Shown: positions 35,064-46,600 of the stretch, piece after piece | How the letters are laid out: each line of letters begins with the position of its first letter | Numbering within the stretch: position 1 is the first letter of the stretch | Assembly: GCA_964007475.1 (NCBI GenBank) | Contig: OZ023273.1 | Span: forward strand, 67,288,445-67,352,444 | Source: Hybos culiciformis | Lineage: Eukaryota; Arthropoda; Insecta; Diptera; Hybotidae | DNA: 64,000 nucleotides | Direction of reading: 5' to 3' | Program-made: the position numbers and the translations under genes | The notes under the pieces: generated by a model | Seen by the model: only the letters and a program-made list of their open reading frames with translations | The model's database searches: none | What the model was told of the DNA's origin: nothing

Positions 35064-35199
35064 CAGAGCTGTACTGACTGGCCTACAAATCTAGCGGCAG
35101 CTTCCCTGATGGCCGTGCCAAAATCCGTTGTCTAAAATTGTAATGTTTTCTGTTAATATTTTTTTAAGCGGCCCTAAATTCATTCTCGGTCCAGTCCTG
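35064..35199. mobile_element. 136-bp hAT MITE of the CAGRGCTGGACTGG family
   Basis: The left end CAGAGCTGTACTGACTGGCC and the right end, read inward, CAGGACTGGACCGAGAATGA are flanked by an exact 8-bp TSD AACATATC (35056-35063 and 35200-35207). The interior (ATTGTAATGTTTTCTGTTAA) is related in inverted orientation to the 170-bp MITE, so it is an independent insertion of that family. Confidence 0.88.
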
Positions 35200-36647
35200 A
35201 ACATATCTAAGAATTTCCATACTGATAAAAAAGTCATTAATTTTCTATTAAAGCCTTAAAAATGAAACGTCAATACTTTTCAATATTTTTGTTCCATGTG
35301 AATTATTGATGTTATTTTCATTCTCGGCAATAATGGACTTATCAAAGATACAAATACTTGTTCTCTCCGATTCAGGAAATTTTTATTTAACCCAGAATTT
35401 ATTTCTTTTTCCAATATTCAATAGCTTTAAATTTTTAAAGCATTTATAATTAAAATTATATAAAAAAAACAAAAATTTCTTTTAAATAAAATAACCAATT
35501 TCCTCTTATTTTCTACAAAATGTTTATAGCTCTTTTGCAATAAACATAACAAAAAAAAAATTGTTTTTTTCTCACACTTTTGAAGGATAGAATGAAAATA
35601 AATATTTTTTTTTTTATATTTTATGAGGAAGGAAAAATCTTGAAAAACTTCTTTTCAGAGTATAATCAGTGCTACTGATGTGTACAAATCATGAACATGT
35701 GGACTCAATACATACATATTTTTATAATTTTTTATTAAAATTTTCTTTTAAATAAGTATAAAATAAAACAATAGCTACTTATTTAATCAGAGTGGGTAGA
35801 AACAAATTTTATTGACATTAATAAAAAAAATTCTCAGTTCAAGAATATACTTTTATATTTCTCAAATTTTTTCTACAGTACTATCAAGTTAAAGTTAAAG
35901 TAGATAGTTTCTTTTTCAGAATAAAAATAAAAATTTAGCCCCTTTTATATTATTTGATAGTATTGTGTTAGTTTTTAAGCTAGAAATTAAGTTAATTTAA
36001 ATAAAAAAAAAAATAATTAAAATTAAAACACTGAGTTGTAAACTTCATGTTTCTTTCAAAATTTTAAATTAATTATGAATATTTTCTGATTTTCCTCAAT
36101 ATTAATATTCACTTCCGGATTTACCTAAAAGCCATTTTAATATTTTTATAAAAGCTTGAAAAATTTTATTGACTATAATGTGTTTCGTCTATTGAAGCCG
36201 AGATATGAACTGCACCGCCAGATTTCTCAATTGCCTTAGGCGCAAAACAGGAAATTATTAAAACATTTTTCTTCAAAAGAAAGCCTATCGAATACCTTCC
36301 GTCTATTTTTAATATTTTTAATATGTCCATGTTAGAATTTGACATTAATTATTGTCCATTTAATATCTGTCAATTTATATAATGATAAGGTAAGGCAAGG
36401 ATTCAAGGCGAATACCAAAAAAGTATTAATCTGGAAATATTTTACATAATTTAACAAATTTTCATTGTTAAAAAAGAAATAGAATTTATAAGGTTTTTGT
36501 TTAAACAATAAATCTTAATTAAAGCTTTTGAAAAATGATATGTAGCCAGTATTCTTTGGAGACATCGAAATATGGATATATAATCCCAATCAAGTCTTAA
36601 AGCAACATGACATTGTTAATTAGTGGGATTGAAGGAAATTCTTTTAT

Positions 36648-36704
36648 TTGGAGTCAATGAATGTGAGATTGCCTAAAGCGCATAATGAGCTTAATCCGGG
36701 ACTG
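36648..36704 (-). repeat. short repeat, possible solo hAT terminus (copy 2)
   Basis: Counterpart of 1788-1844 at roughly 80% identity, ending CCGGGACTG. Read inward it begins CAGTCCCGGATTAAGC. No partner terminus identified. Confidence 0.4.
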
Positions 36705-37589
36705 TTATTTATACAATATTAGTGTAAAAGAAAATGTATGATTTCTGCGGTAATTAAATACAGGTATTTCCATAATTTTACAACGTCAGTTTAACATCAG
36801 TTTAACTTTCTAATATATTAACATTTTATTAACATTTTATACAATATAATAATTATAAGTTTTTAAGGAAAATCGTTTAAAATTTTTATTATAATCCAAT
36901 CCAGTCAAAATGTATAATATACAATTCTTATATATGAAAATTATTTTATAAATTTTTTTTTAAATCTGGTATTATCCTTGATAAGCCAAAAATAATATAA
37001 TATTTATATTTTAAAGAATTTTGTTCTTGGAGTGAAAGTTTTATGGACATTTTTTGTACAATATTTTTAACTTTTGAAAGTAAGTAGAATTTTTTTTTTG
37101 AAAAAAGAAAACAAAAAGAAATGAAGGAAATTTTAACAAATTACATAGATTCAAAAAAAAAAAAAAATAATAAAGAAAAAAGTAAAGAAAATATTAAGTT
37201 AAAAGAAAATAATTTTCTAAAAATATTTTTTACAAAATACTCAATCATGCAGAAAAATTTAATAATTTTTTGAAAAGGAAATTTATAGCAATAAAATTCA
37301 ATGTCGTAAAACTTTAATAAATATATTTACAAAAAAAAAAGAAAAAAGAAAGAAAACATTTTTTTTTCTTTCCTGTTTAATGTATTTTAAAAGATAGCCA
37401 ACTCTCATCCCTATTATAGAATATAAATTCCAAGATATTAAATAAATAGAAAGTTAGTTAGGCTCATAAATTTAAAGAAAAATTATATATTATATATATT
37501 TCACGCTTTTATTTCAATGTTTGAGGTTTATTAAATATAAATAGAAATTTGACGTTAAATATCTATCTTTTTATTATTAACATTTTGGG

Positions 37590-38080
37590 ATTTAAAATAG
37601 CGCCCATATGGACACTATTTTCAAAAAGCAACAAAAGTCAAAGTATTTACTTCCTAGTTGTACAACGGACAAGCCAACAGGCCTAACTGCGTAGGAAGAT
37701 AGGAATTCCCGACCCGCTACAACAACAACCTATTTTCTTCTTAAGACCGGCCCAGCAAGGTCAAAAACGTTTAAGTCAAAAACGTTTCCCAAGTAGATGT
37801 TTCAATACAAAGTAAATGGACCGACGGACACTGATCAATCACATGTTTTAGATCACGTTAGGGCTCATTTAGTCACAGACAGGAGGTTTGATGTCGAGCC
37901 TTGGATTCTTATTTTATGTTTTTTCTTAAATAATCCTAACAAAATAATAACGTTTTTGACTGAACTGAAACAGCATGCTCCTTCTGTGTACGGACGCGAC
38001 AATAAAATGTGTTTTGGTTATTGACTAAAACAGTTTTGATCTTTCTGTGTGGCAGGCCCGAGATAACGCAAATATCATAA
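37590..38080. other. less AT-rich island, unidentified
   Basis: Compositionally distinct from the intron around it, with words such as CCGACCCGCTACAACAACAA, GACCGGCCCAGCAAGGTC and GGCAGGCCCGAGATAACG, and a short tandem GTCAAAAACGTTTAA. A 75-codon frame at 37797-38024 (+) has no recognisable domain. It may be a fragment of an old mobile element; no boundaries seen. Confidence 0.35.
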
Positions 38081-38214
38081 GCAAAGCATAATTCAAATTA
38101 CAAAATATCAAACCTTAGAAAATGAGAATAATAATTTTTAATGCGTTGGGGATCGTTATGTTGTATTTAGTGCTATAGAATTTAGATCACTAACTGGAGT
38201 ATTATATGCGTCAA

Positions 38215-38820
38215 TACAAATGCAATCATTTAGATGCATCTGCGTAATAGCTTGTTTACACCTAGCTAATTTAACATGTTCGGACGACGAACATGTTCCG
38301 TTGGTGTTTTTGATGTTGTTTTTTCATAGTAAAAAAATTAAAACAGAAACACGTTCTTCAACATGTTTCTACAAAAACATGTTAATTTTCAGGGATGAAT
38401 TAGTAATTTTTGAATAATATTTTGCTAGGCAATATTCAGTATGCATTAATTTTTACTTGGTATGTCATTTTTGACTTTGAAATTTTATAAATGTGGAGAT
38501 ACACTCAAGATAAATGACGCGCGAGTTGTTAACCTTGACACAACTTCATATATTTTAACTTTTTTGGGCGCGTCAGTTCCTTTGAGCTTATCTCCGGTAT
38601 TATTTGAAATTCTTTATCTGACAGAGCTAAACATGTTAACATATGAAAAACATCGTTCGAACGGTCGATTTTCCAAAGATGTTTAACTCCTTTCGAACAT
38701 GTTAAATTAGCGAAATGTGAACAAGGCATAAATAATGAAAAAATTTAGATGCATCAGCGTATATAATGAAAAAATTTAGATGCATCAGCGTAAATAATGA
38801 AATCATTTAGATGTTTCGTA
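38215..38820. repeat. inverted-repeat (foldback) block with 31-bp tandem units
   Basis: The word GCTAATTTAACATGTTCG (about 38267-38284) faces CGAACATGTTAAATTAGC (about 38695-38712) within longer imperfect arms. Outside the right arm a unit of about 31 bp containing AAAAATTTAGATGCATCAGC is repeated about 2.6 times (38733-38815). A related ATTTAGATGCATCTGCGTAA lies outside the left arm. It looks like a foldback element with tandem termini. Confidence 0.6.
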
Positions 38821-39000
38821 TTGAATATTACGTAATACCTAAACAAACATAATATCTCTCACAATATTTCAATACAGCCAAATACAAAAAAAAAAAAGAG
38901 AAAAAATGAGAAGAAAAAATATTCTCTCTTTGCAACTACCTCTCCCCTACGCATTAAAACAGTATATTGGATATGTAAACAAAATTTGTTATACAACTCG

Positions 39001-39119
39001 TTCTGTATTTACACAAAAATACATTGACACTTGTCAATTTATATCACTCGACCTTCGGTCTCGGGATATTAACATGTTTTTGTATTGACTCGTGTCAATG
39101 TATTTTTGTGTATACAGAA
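39001..39119. repeat. 119-bp palindrome
   Basis: Arms of about 29 bp (39001-39030 and 39092-39119), TTCTGTATTTACACAAAAAT facing its complement, surround a centre that itself contains CGACCTTCGGTCTCG. It would form a stable cruciform or hairpin. Possibly a small MITE; no TSD found. Confidence 0.75.
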
Positions 39120-39982
39120 CTCTTAATAAATAACAAATTTAGTTTACATATACAATAATCTACTATTATAAGGCCAGTACGATTTCCTATTGGACCAAAT
39201 TCTGAAATATTAATGATTGCAATTCTTTACGTGTTTGGCTGAAGGGAAGTTCCATGAAACAGAAATTGCAATTAAATATCTTTTATATAAATTTCAACCC
39301 CAATTTAGAGTAATGCTATCTTCCAATAACGCAAATTCTTTTTGAAGCTCAACTTATTCGACCGTCGGAATCAACATCTGATATCAAAATTTGCGTATTA
39401 AATCAAATATTCTCCAACGATATAAATAGAATCTCACATAAAGCGATTGTAATTTCTTTTTAACTCTGCTCAGTTTTTTTTTTTTTAGCAGCGCTATTAA
39501 AAGTTGAGGGAGGATATTTTGATTATTCCTTTTTTTTCAGTTTTTTTTTTTTTGTAACTCCTTCAACAACAGAAAAACTTTTGATATTATTATTGTGAGA
39601 CATTTAGAGCACAACACTTGGTAAAGATTCAATTTTATGTTTATATTTTCCTCAAACTACTATATAGTACATGTAGTCATTATGCTCTAGATACACTTTA
39701 AAAGAATTGATGCTGATGATGTTGTGGACATTGGAGTGTTTCTTATTTTATTAAATTTTTAACTATGAATATAATATTGTACGTAATGACGATAAATAAA
39801 ATAAACCTCGCCTTCGCCAATATTTTGTTTCATTAAGCAACACAATAATTAATAATTGATTAAAAATTGTTAAAATAAAAAATAAAATATAAAATAAGAA
39901 ATAAAAGAAGGAAATTTAAATTTAGTTTTACTTTTAAAATTAAAATTTTTGTCATTTATTGGGACGATTTTTCATTGGTTGC

Positions 39983-40022
39983 GATTATTACATTACAATA
40001 ACGGTTATTACATTACAATAAC
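39983..40022. repeat. 20-bp direct tandem duplication
   Basis: The unit TTATTACATTACAATAAC occurs twice in a row, separated only by GG. No wider context recognised. Confidence 0.7.
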
Positions 40023-40586
40023 TAAAAGTTTAACAAGAAGTCCTTCGTAATGGCCGTTGGTATCGGTGGATGTAACAACCAGATTATTTGGATAATTAAA
40101 TATACGTCATTATTTTAAAGAAATTTAAAACCAAAAGCAGATTTTATATCGAATTTATTCGTGATAAATATTCAAACGAAAACTATTCAAAATATTTTAC
40201 GTAAAAATTTATTATTATATGTAGTAATACACGAATCGAATAACGAATATATATATTAATAACGAATGCCATAGTCATTGCACTTAAAAAAACTTTATGT
40301 GGAACTGTCGGATCAGAAAATCATCCCATCAGGCATAGGTCTTCAAAATCAACCTTAAATTATAATTACAAACTTCCACATACAAAGCTATATTCTTATA
40401 GTATTTTAAAGTAGAATCACCCTAATAGATAATAAATAAAAATTTTAAAGAAATAATGTATACATTTATGTATTTTTAGTATGATTCAGTTATATATGAT
40501 TTTATCTATGTGTGCATATCATGTATATACTCTGTTATATCATAAAAAAAAAAAAATATCAAAAATGAGAAACAAAGAATACTTAC

Positions 40587-41242
40587 GTTGCATGGTAGAT
40601 AGGCATGGGTGCCAGCTTGACTGGTTATATTTAAGTATCCACTTGAAGAATCTTGAAATGATGTTGAAGCATCACTTATATTATTTGTTGAACTGTGTCG
40701 GTGCTGATTCTTTCTTCCATCAACATAATCATCATCATCATCATCAGCAACAACATTATTATTGGATGGTCTATTGGAAAAGTTATTTTTCTTTAAAATG
40801 ATGACAGAATTTAATTTTGATATTATTGTTGGTATTACTGATGTTGTTATTGGACTACTAATAGAAGTCAATAATGATTTCGTGTCAATATTTGACGCTA
40901 CTTGAGATTTTAATGGTGTTGGTGTCGATGTTAGTGTTATTATTTTAAAGAACTTTTCATCTTCAATTTTATCGTGAGCAGCTATAATAGTTTTTGTACT
41001 TAATAATTCAATTGCTGTTGTAGATATTTCATTAATTTTTCTTAAATTTTTTATTTCTAGATTTTCTATTGGTGATGAAATTGCCGATGATGTTATTATA
41101 TTTATATTATTATTATTATTACTATTATTGTTGTCAACATAATCATTGTTATTATCGTCTTCGGCTTGTGTTATGAATTTATTATTTGTTAAATTACTGT
41201 TTAGATATTCTGACATTGAATTGTAAATAATCATGGAATTCA
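40587..41242 (-). CDS. dpr-family gene, exon with N-terminal low-complexity region and start of Ig domain 1
   Basis: The gene encodes a Dpr-type protein: two extracellular Ig domains and a hydrophobic tail, known in Drosophila to bind DIP proteins and guide synaptic partner choice. This exon ends at AAC|GTAAGT in phase 0 with GYLNITSQAGTHAYLPCN, which supplies the A-B strands and first cysteine of Ig1. Before it lie about 190 residues rich in Asn, Ser, Thr and Ile, including poly-Asn and a DDDDDDYVDG acidic run, all of microsatellite origin. Two acceptors (TTTCAG before 41254 or 41242) give the same frame, both phase 1. There is no hydrophobic leader, so a signal-peptide exon must lie further upstream; I did not find it. 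The frame continues correctly into the exon at 29680-29914, 10.7 kb away. Confidence 0.85.
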
Positions 41243-41255
41243 CTGAAAATGATTC

Positions 41256-42713
41256 TGAAATTGAAATTCATTTATTTAATTGGTATTCTATATAAAAAAA
41301 AAATTATTATTTTTATTTTTTATTAGTATTTTTGATTTTCTTGTACATTATAATGAATTCTATTTAAAAAGGAAATAAGAACGGATAATCTACACAATTA
41401 TATATAATCAATATCTTAAATTTAACATAAAAAATATAGAACAGTACCTCATAAATGATGTATGAGGCCCGTTTTCGAATTTGATTTAAGATACTTTAAT
41501 TTTAAGTCACAATCAGGGGCTGAACATAATTTTTAGGTTCCTTCAATATCATTATACCAAAACCATTTAGTCGTAGAATATATACATAATACGTATAACA
41601 ATTTTCATTGAAACTCAGACCCTAATCCGAATTCTTGGGATGTAACCATTTTTATAAGTTTAATCGACATCATCATACCCACATAATAATCTTACTTAGA
41701 ATCCATTAAAATTTATATAAACCCTTGGCTTGCTTGAAGGTTTCTCAGACTTTGGTCGTGGTAAAAGTGAACGAAATTGGGCTCGTTTTTAAAGAATAAA
41801 AATTGATGGGCTGGTCCATAAGTTAGTTATAAGCCTTTCAGGCAGTCGGCATGGATTTTAATGAAATATAACATTGAATCAGGTTTTTTTTCTTTTGATA
41901 AAAAGGGGAAATTTTATCATAATTTATTTCCTAAGTCCCGATGAAGACTGTGTTAATAATATTGTCTTTAATTAAAAAATAACCAATCGCAGCCATGTTC
42001 ACTATCAATTTCTTAATGAAATTTTATAATAAAAAAAATTATGACAGAAAATTATACCTGCATTGGCATTTGAAAAATGCATGGAAATTATGCTTATTTT
42101 TTATTATAGATATCTATGGATACACCATCTACATTCTATACTATTAAGCATACAATTTATAGTAGAATTTTGCAGCATAAAAATATATCAGTATTTTATA
42201 ATATAATAATCAAGCTAACATAGTAATGAAAAAGACTGAAAATCCTATTTGAACAATTTATTGAAGTTTTTGAAAATATTTCAAACTTGTTATGAAAATT
42301 ATTATAAATATATACATATGTATAATTCTATATATATAAAAAAAACATTGTAACAAATTGTTTTTGCCTATTAAAATATTCGTTATTCACACTTCTATGT
42401 TATAAAGCTGTATATAATATAGTTTGTTTGTTTCTCTAATCAACAATTTTGTTGATTCATTATTATGTGTAAGTAAAAACTTTTAGAGTTTTTAGGCATG
42501 GTTTTTTTTTTTTTTAAATAATCCTGTTTAAATGTTTTTCCCATTCTAATAACTAACATAAAATATTTTCAACATAGAAATTCAAAAATTAAATTACTTC
42601 CACTTTTATATGATATAGAAAGTATGTATGTAAAATACAATATGGAAAATAAAGGGAAAAATCAACACGCGAATGAAAGCTAAAAACAATAAATAAAAAA
42701 AAAAAGTTTTAAG
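41256..42713. other. AT-rich sequence upstream of the dpr-family exon
   Basis: Probably intron or 5' region of the dpr-family gene. No signal-peptide exon, promoter or repeat boundary could be recognised. Confidence 0.5.
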
Positions 42714-43690
42714 TTACACGATTTTATTATTTTAATATGTACTAAAAATTAGAAAATTAAACTCATTATAATTTCCAAGAAAATAATTTTTTTATGTGAG
42801 AAAATTTGTTGACATGCATATTTTTAACTAAAAATTAAAACGAATATTGATATTTTCCTTTAATAGCTCAATGATTTTAATTTTCGATTAAATATAGACT
42901 TGTTTCTAGCATCAAACATTTTGTTTTATATTTTTATTTTATATTTTTTAGTACATATAAAAATAATAAAATCGTATAGCTTAAATTTTTTTTTATTTAT
43001 TATTATTTAAAACATTTTAATCTCTAACAGCCAAACATGAGTGTCAATTTCAGACTGCTTATTTCAGCAATTTTTCTTTTTAATTACACGTTCAATAAAT
43101 TTAATTTCATTATGTAACGAAATCTATTTATCGAAATCTATATTTAGACCACTGCTCGAATCCTTGAACTAAATTGGCATTACTTTAAATTCCCTCTATT
43201 CCACATATACAACCATCCACATCCTACAAACGACCTGCACCCGGTTACCAATTTTCATTGAGGTCTATTTTGATAGTCCAGTCCAAATGCTTGGACACAA
43301 TCAGAAGCGAAACATCATTTTAAATTTTATAAAACTTTCCCAGTACTAAATTTCATCGAAATTTATTTTCTGCCACTAACCTAAATGTTTGACCCAAGTG
43401 GGGCTAATAAGTTTTTTAAAGCTTCCTACAATCAACCTTAACGCATCTAATAGTTTTATCGAAAACTTTTTCGGTAATTTTGTATGCATATACAATTTTA
43501 TTCCAAATTTATAATTCCACTGATTTTATTTTGTCGTTAATGTAGTTTTACAAATTTTAGTTGGAATATTGTATTGTCATCGGAAATAAGTATCTGTGCA
43601 AAATTTCAGGAATATCGGTTCGCGAGAAATGGATCATGCAAGATTTGACGACAAACCGACAGAGTTTGTGTTTTAAATAAAATCGTGTAA
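42714..43690. repeat. dispersed repeat family R1, copy 2 (short form)
   Basis: Inverted ends TTACACGATTTTATT (both sides). The interior matches 2800-4373 in the same order, including GTGTCAATTTCAGACTGCTT, TTACACGTTCAATAAATTTA and, near the end, CTGTGCAAAATTTCAGG. It is about 600 bp shorter than copy 1. No TSD resolved and no transposase coding. Confidence 0.65.
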
Positions 43691-46600
43691 AAAGGAAATT
43701 AATTGCCAATTTTATTAGGCAGCCGAAACTAACTTGCTAAACTAAATTTAAAATTAAAATCAAAATAAGATTCATAAGGTTTTGAAATACTAAAAAATTT
43801 CCTTAAAATGTAATAATATTAAATTCTTTCGCATATAATATTGTAAATAAAAATATCTCAGAAGAAGAGGCATAAGTCCTAAACTCTGAATAAAATTAAA
43901 TTTTAAAATTATTGTATATACATCTAATATTAAAATAAATAAAGAATTGAATTGAATTGAATTGAAAAATCAAAATTTAAATAATTTTATTAAGAAAAAT
44001 ATTTTAATCCAAACTAAAATCTATTTTAATTGGACAGTGAAAATTATTTTGTAGATTTTTACGAAAATACATTCAAAAAAAATCTTAATTTTAATCTTCG
44101 AAAACATTCTGTGTAAATGGCAGGTAAATATTTTAATCAGAATTTAATGAACTATTTTTTAGTATAAAGAAAAGGGAATTTCCTTTAAAAACTCGAATTA
44201 TTATTATCTCTGATAGTTAGAGTACTGCCAAACGAATTAATGCGAGAATTATGTAGATAATATAAGCAAAGTTTTTTTTTCTCGATACATTGTAGCATCA
44301 TTGACAAGCACAAAAATTTTCTTTTAACTCTAAGAAAAAGTTAAATTTTATAAAACAAAATAAAAAATTTAATATAACATTGTTCACATTATTCCTCTGA
44401 TGATCTTGTATATAATATATTTCCAATTTAATAAAATTCAATTTTGTAATTTGAATAAATTATCCACATCATATCCAATTTTTCTCAAAAAAAAATTATA
44501 ACAAACATTTGACACCATAAAAAAAAAAGGAAATATTTAGTGCTCTTGAAAAACAGTATTTTTGTTAAAAATTTGTGCACTTAAATAATATTATGTAGTT
44601 TATTTTATTATTGTATAAAAAAAATTATATTTGGCGCCAAATGAGTAATAAAATTTCAAACATATACATATTATATAAATTCCAAAAAGAATTGTTTCGA
44701 AGATTTTACTTTTTAAATATTATTATTGTATTAACTATATGTTTGTTTCCCTAATAGTATAATCATTTTAAATTTCCAGAATTTTTATTATTATACTAGG
44801 TACTTACTAAAAATATCCTGTACTCAAAATATGCCAGAAAATAGGTGAAACCCGTCAAAAAAAATCATCAGCGCAGAGTCACAATTTCTGAGTTTTATAT
44901 TTTTTGCACTTAATTTTTTTCATTCAGGTAAAATTAGTTCTAGTTGTGATCAAGACATAATTTTATTTATTTTTATATTTTGTTATTGCAAAAAAACTAT
45001 TCGTACAGAGTTATTTGGAAAATAGTTTTGAATTATTTGATAAACATTTTCAATTTGCGGTAAAAAACAGTTCTGAATTTTTTTATATGGATGGGGCGCT
45101 AATTAGGTAGATATTCAAATTTATTTTAATTAAATTAAATTAATAAATTATTATATTACATACCTATTTGTATATTACAGAAATGAAAAATTAAGTCTCT
45201 AATAAACAGGTAGGCATATTTTTTGTTTACAAATAATCAACACTTTGTATAATTAAACCTAAACTATAAGTTCTATCAGTATTATTATAGCCTAACAAAC
45301 ATTATATTGATTATTATTTACTTCATATTTAAAATTTATTTGAAATGAAATATTAATTAATTATTATACTAATATAGTGCACTCACTATTCACAACATTA
45401 ATCTATGCAACAGAAATCTACACAAAACGAAAATCTATTATAGTTATTTAGCACAAAATTAGATATTCAACTTCTCATTGCATTCTGAAAAATAATTTCT
45501 AAAATAAATAAAAAAAAAAACACTTTCCAATGTTCATTATTTTATGTATGGAATGTGTGTCATGTCATTTGTAAAATAAAAGCAAAATTTATATTTTGTT
45601 CTTATAAATATATTGTGATCATTTACCTTTTATTGTTATAAAATAAATGATGTAAAATTTGATGAACAAAAGATAGTATTTTAGTTGCATAACTTTATTT
45701 TTGCTTTTTATAATTTAATTGTTAACATATTTGCATCATTGATTATATATAAATAATGAACTTTTCTTAATATTAATTATTTTTCACTTTATAGTCATAA
45801 TATAAGTTATATTTTATTTTTCTGGGAATTAATATTCATTCAATTTTATATTCATATTATTTTTTAATTATTAATAATATTTCTTGTTAAAGTTTTTCAT
45901 TTCGAAAAAGATAAAATTATCTTTATTCTTTATTGTTTCAGTGATTCATATATTTTGCAATTTCATACAATTTTAACTTAATTTAAGAGATAAAGATACT
46001 TATATCTTTTACAACTAATTAATATTTAAATTTAGTATACTGGGAAAAGAACTTATAATTATAAGACAATGTTTTTATTAATTCAAAGAAAATTTGTGAT
46101 GAAAAACCTTTTTTTGACCAATATTTTTTTGTATATGAAAACCTACTTAAATAACTACTTAAAAAAAAATAAATCAAAAAATAAAAACTATAAATAAATT
46201 TTTCCTACTAGATCGAAAGTTTGTATTTGATTATCAAAAATGTGATTTATTATTTCGTTAGGGTTAAGAGCAGATCTCTTTGAATTTTTTGTTAAATTTT
46301 TTAATTTTATCTATCATTGATTATTAGAATTTGAGCTAGATGATGGAGCGCTGTTGTGCTGTAATGCCAAGGTAGATTGCTTAGTATTTTGTTTAATTAG
46401 GATTTTATTTAAATGTGTTTTGGCATAGTTGCCTCATAAAGGGCAATCGTATACACTTTGTATATTATTATGAGGTAAATGTTTCTTTTCTACAATGGTT
46501 CAACTTAATTACTATCTATTTCGAAAAAAACTTAAATATGGCTTAAAAATTAAGTTGATTTTCAAAATCAAGAAGATAATACATTCGATTGAAGAAGTAC

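Larger units (their letters stand above)
29915..40586. other. large dpr-family intron within Ig domain 1
   Basis: 10.7-kb intron (minus strand), donor AAC|GTAAGT and acceptor AAAAAG. It contains a decayed hAT with a palindromic insert, an inverted partial copy of it, hAT-2 copy 2, several MITEs and foldback sequences, listed separately. Stretches 31,880-33,090, 35,210-36,640 and 36,710-37,580 are AT-rich with nothing recognised. Confidence 0.75.

Noticed and set aside
40481..40801. 106-codon plus-strand frame with His/Gln runs
   Set aside because: Antisense shadow of the dpr-family exon; the His/Gln runs are the complement of its Asp-encoding microsatellite.
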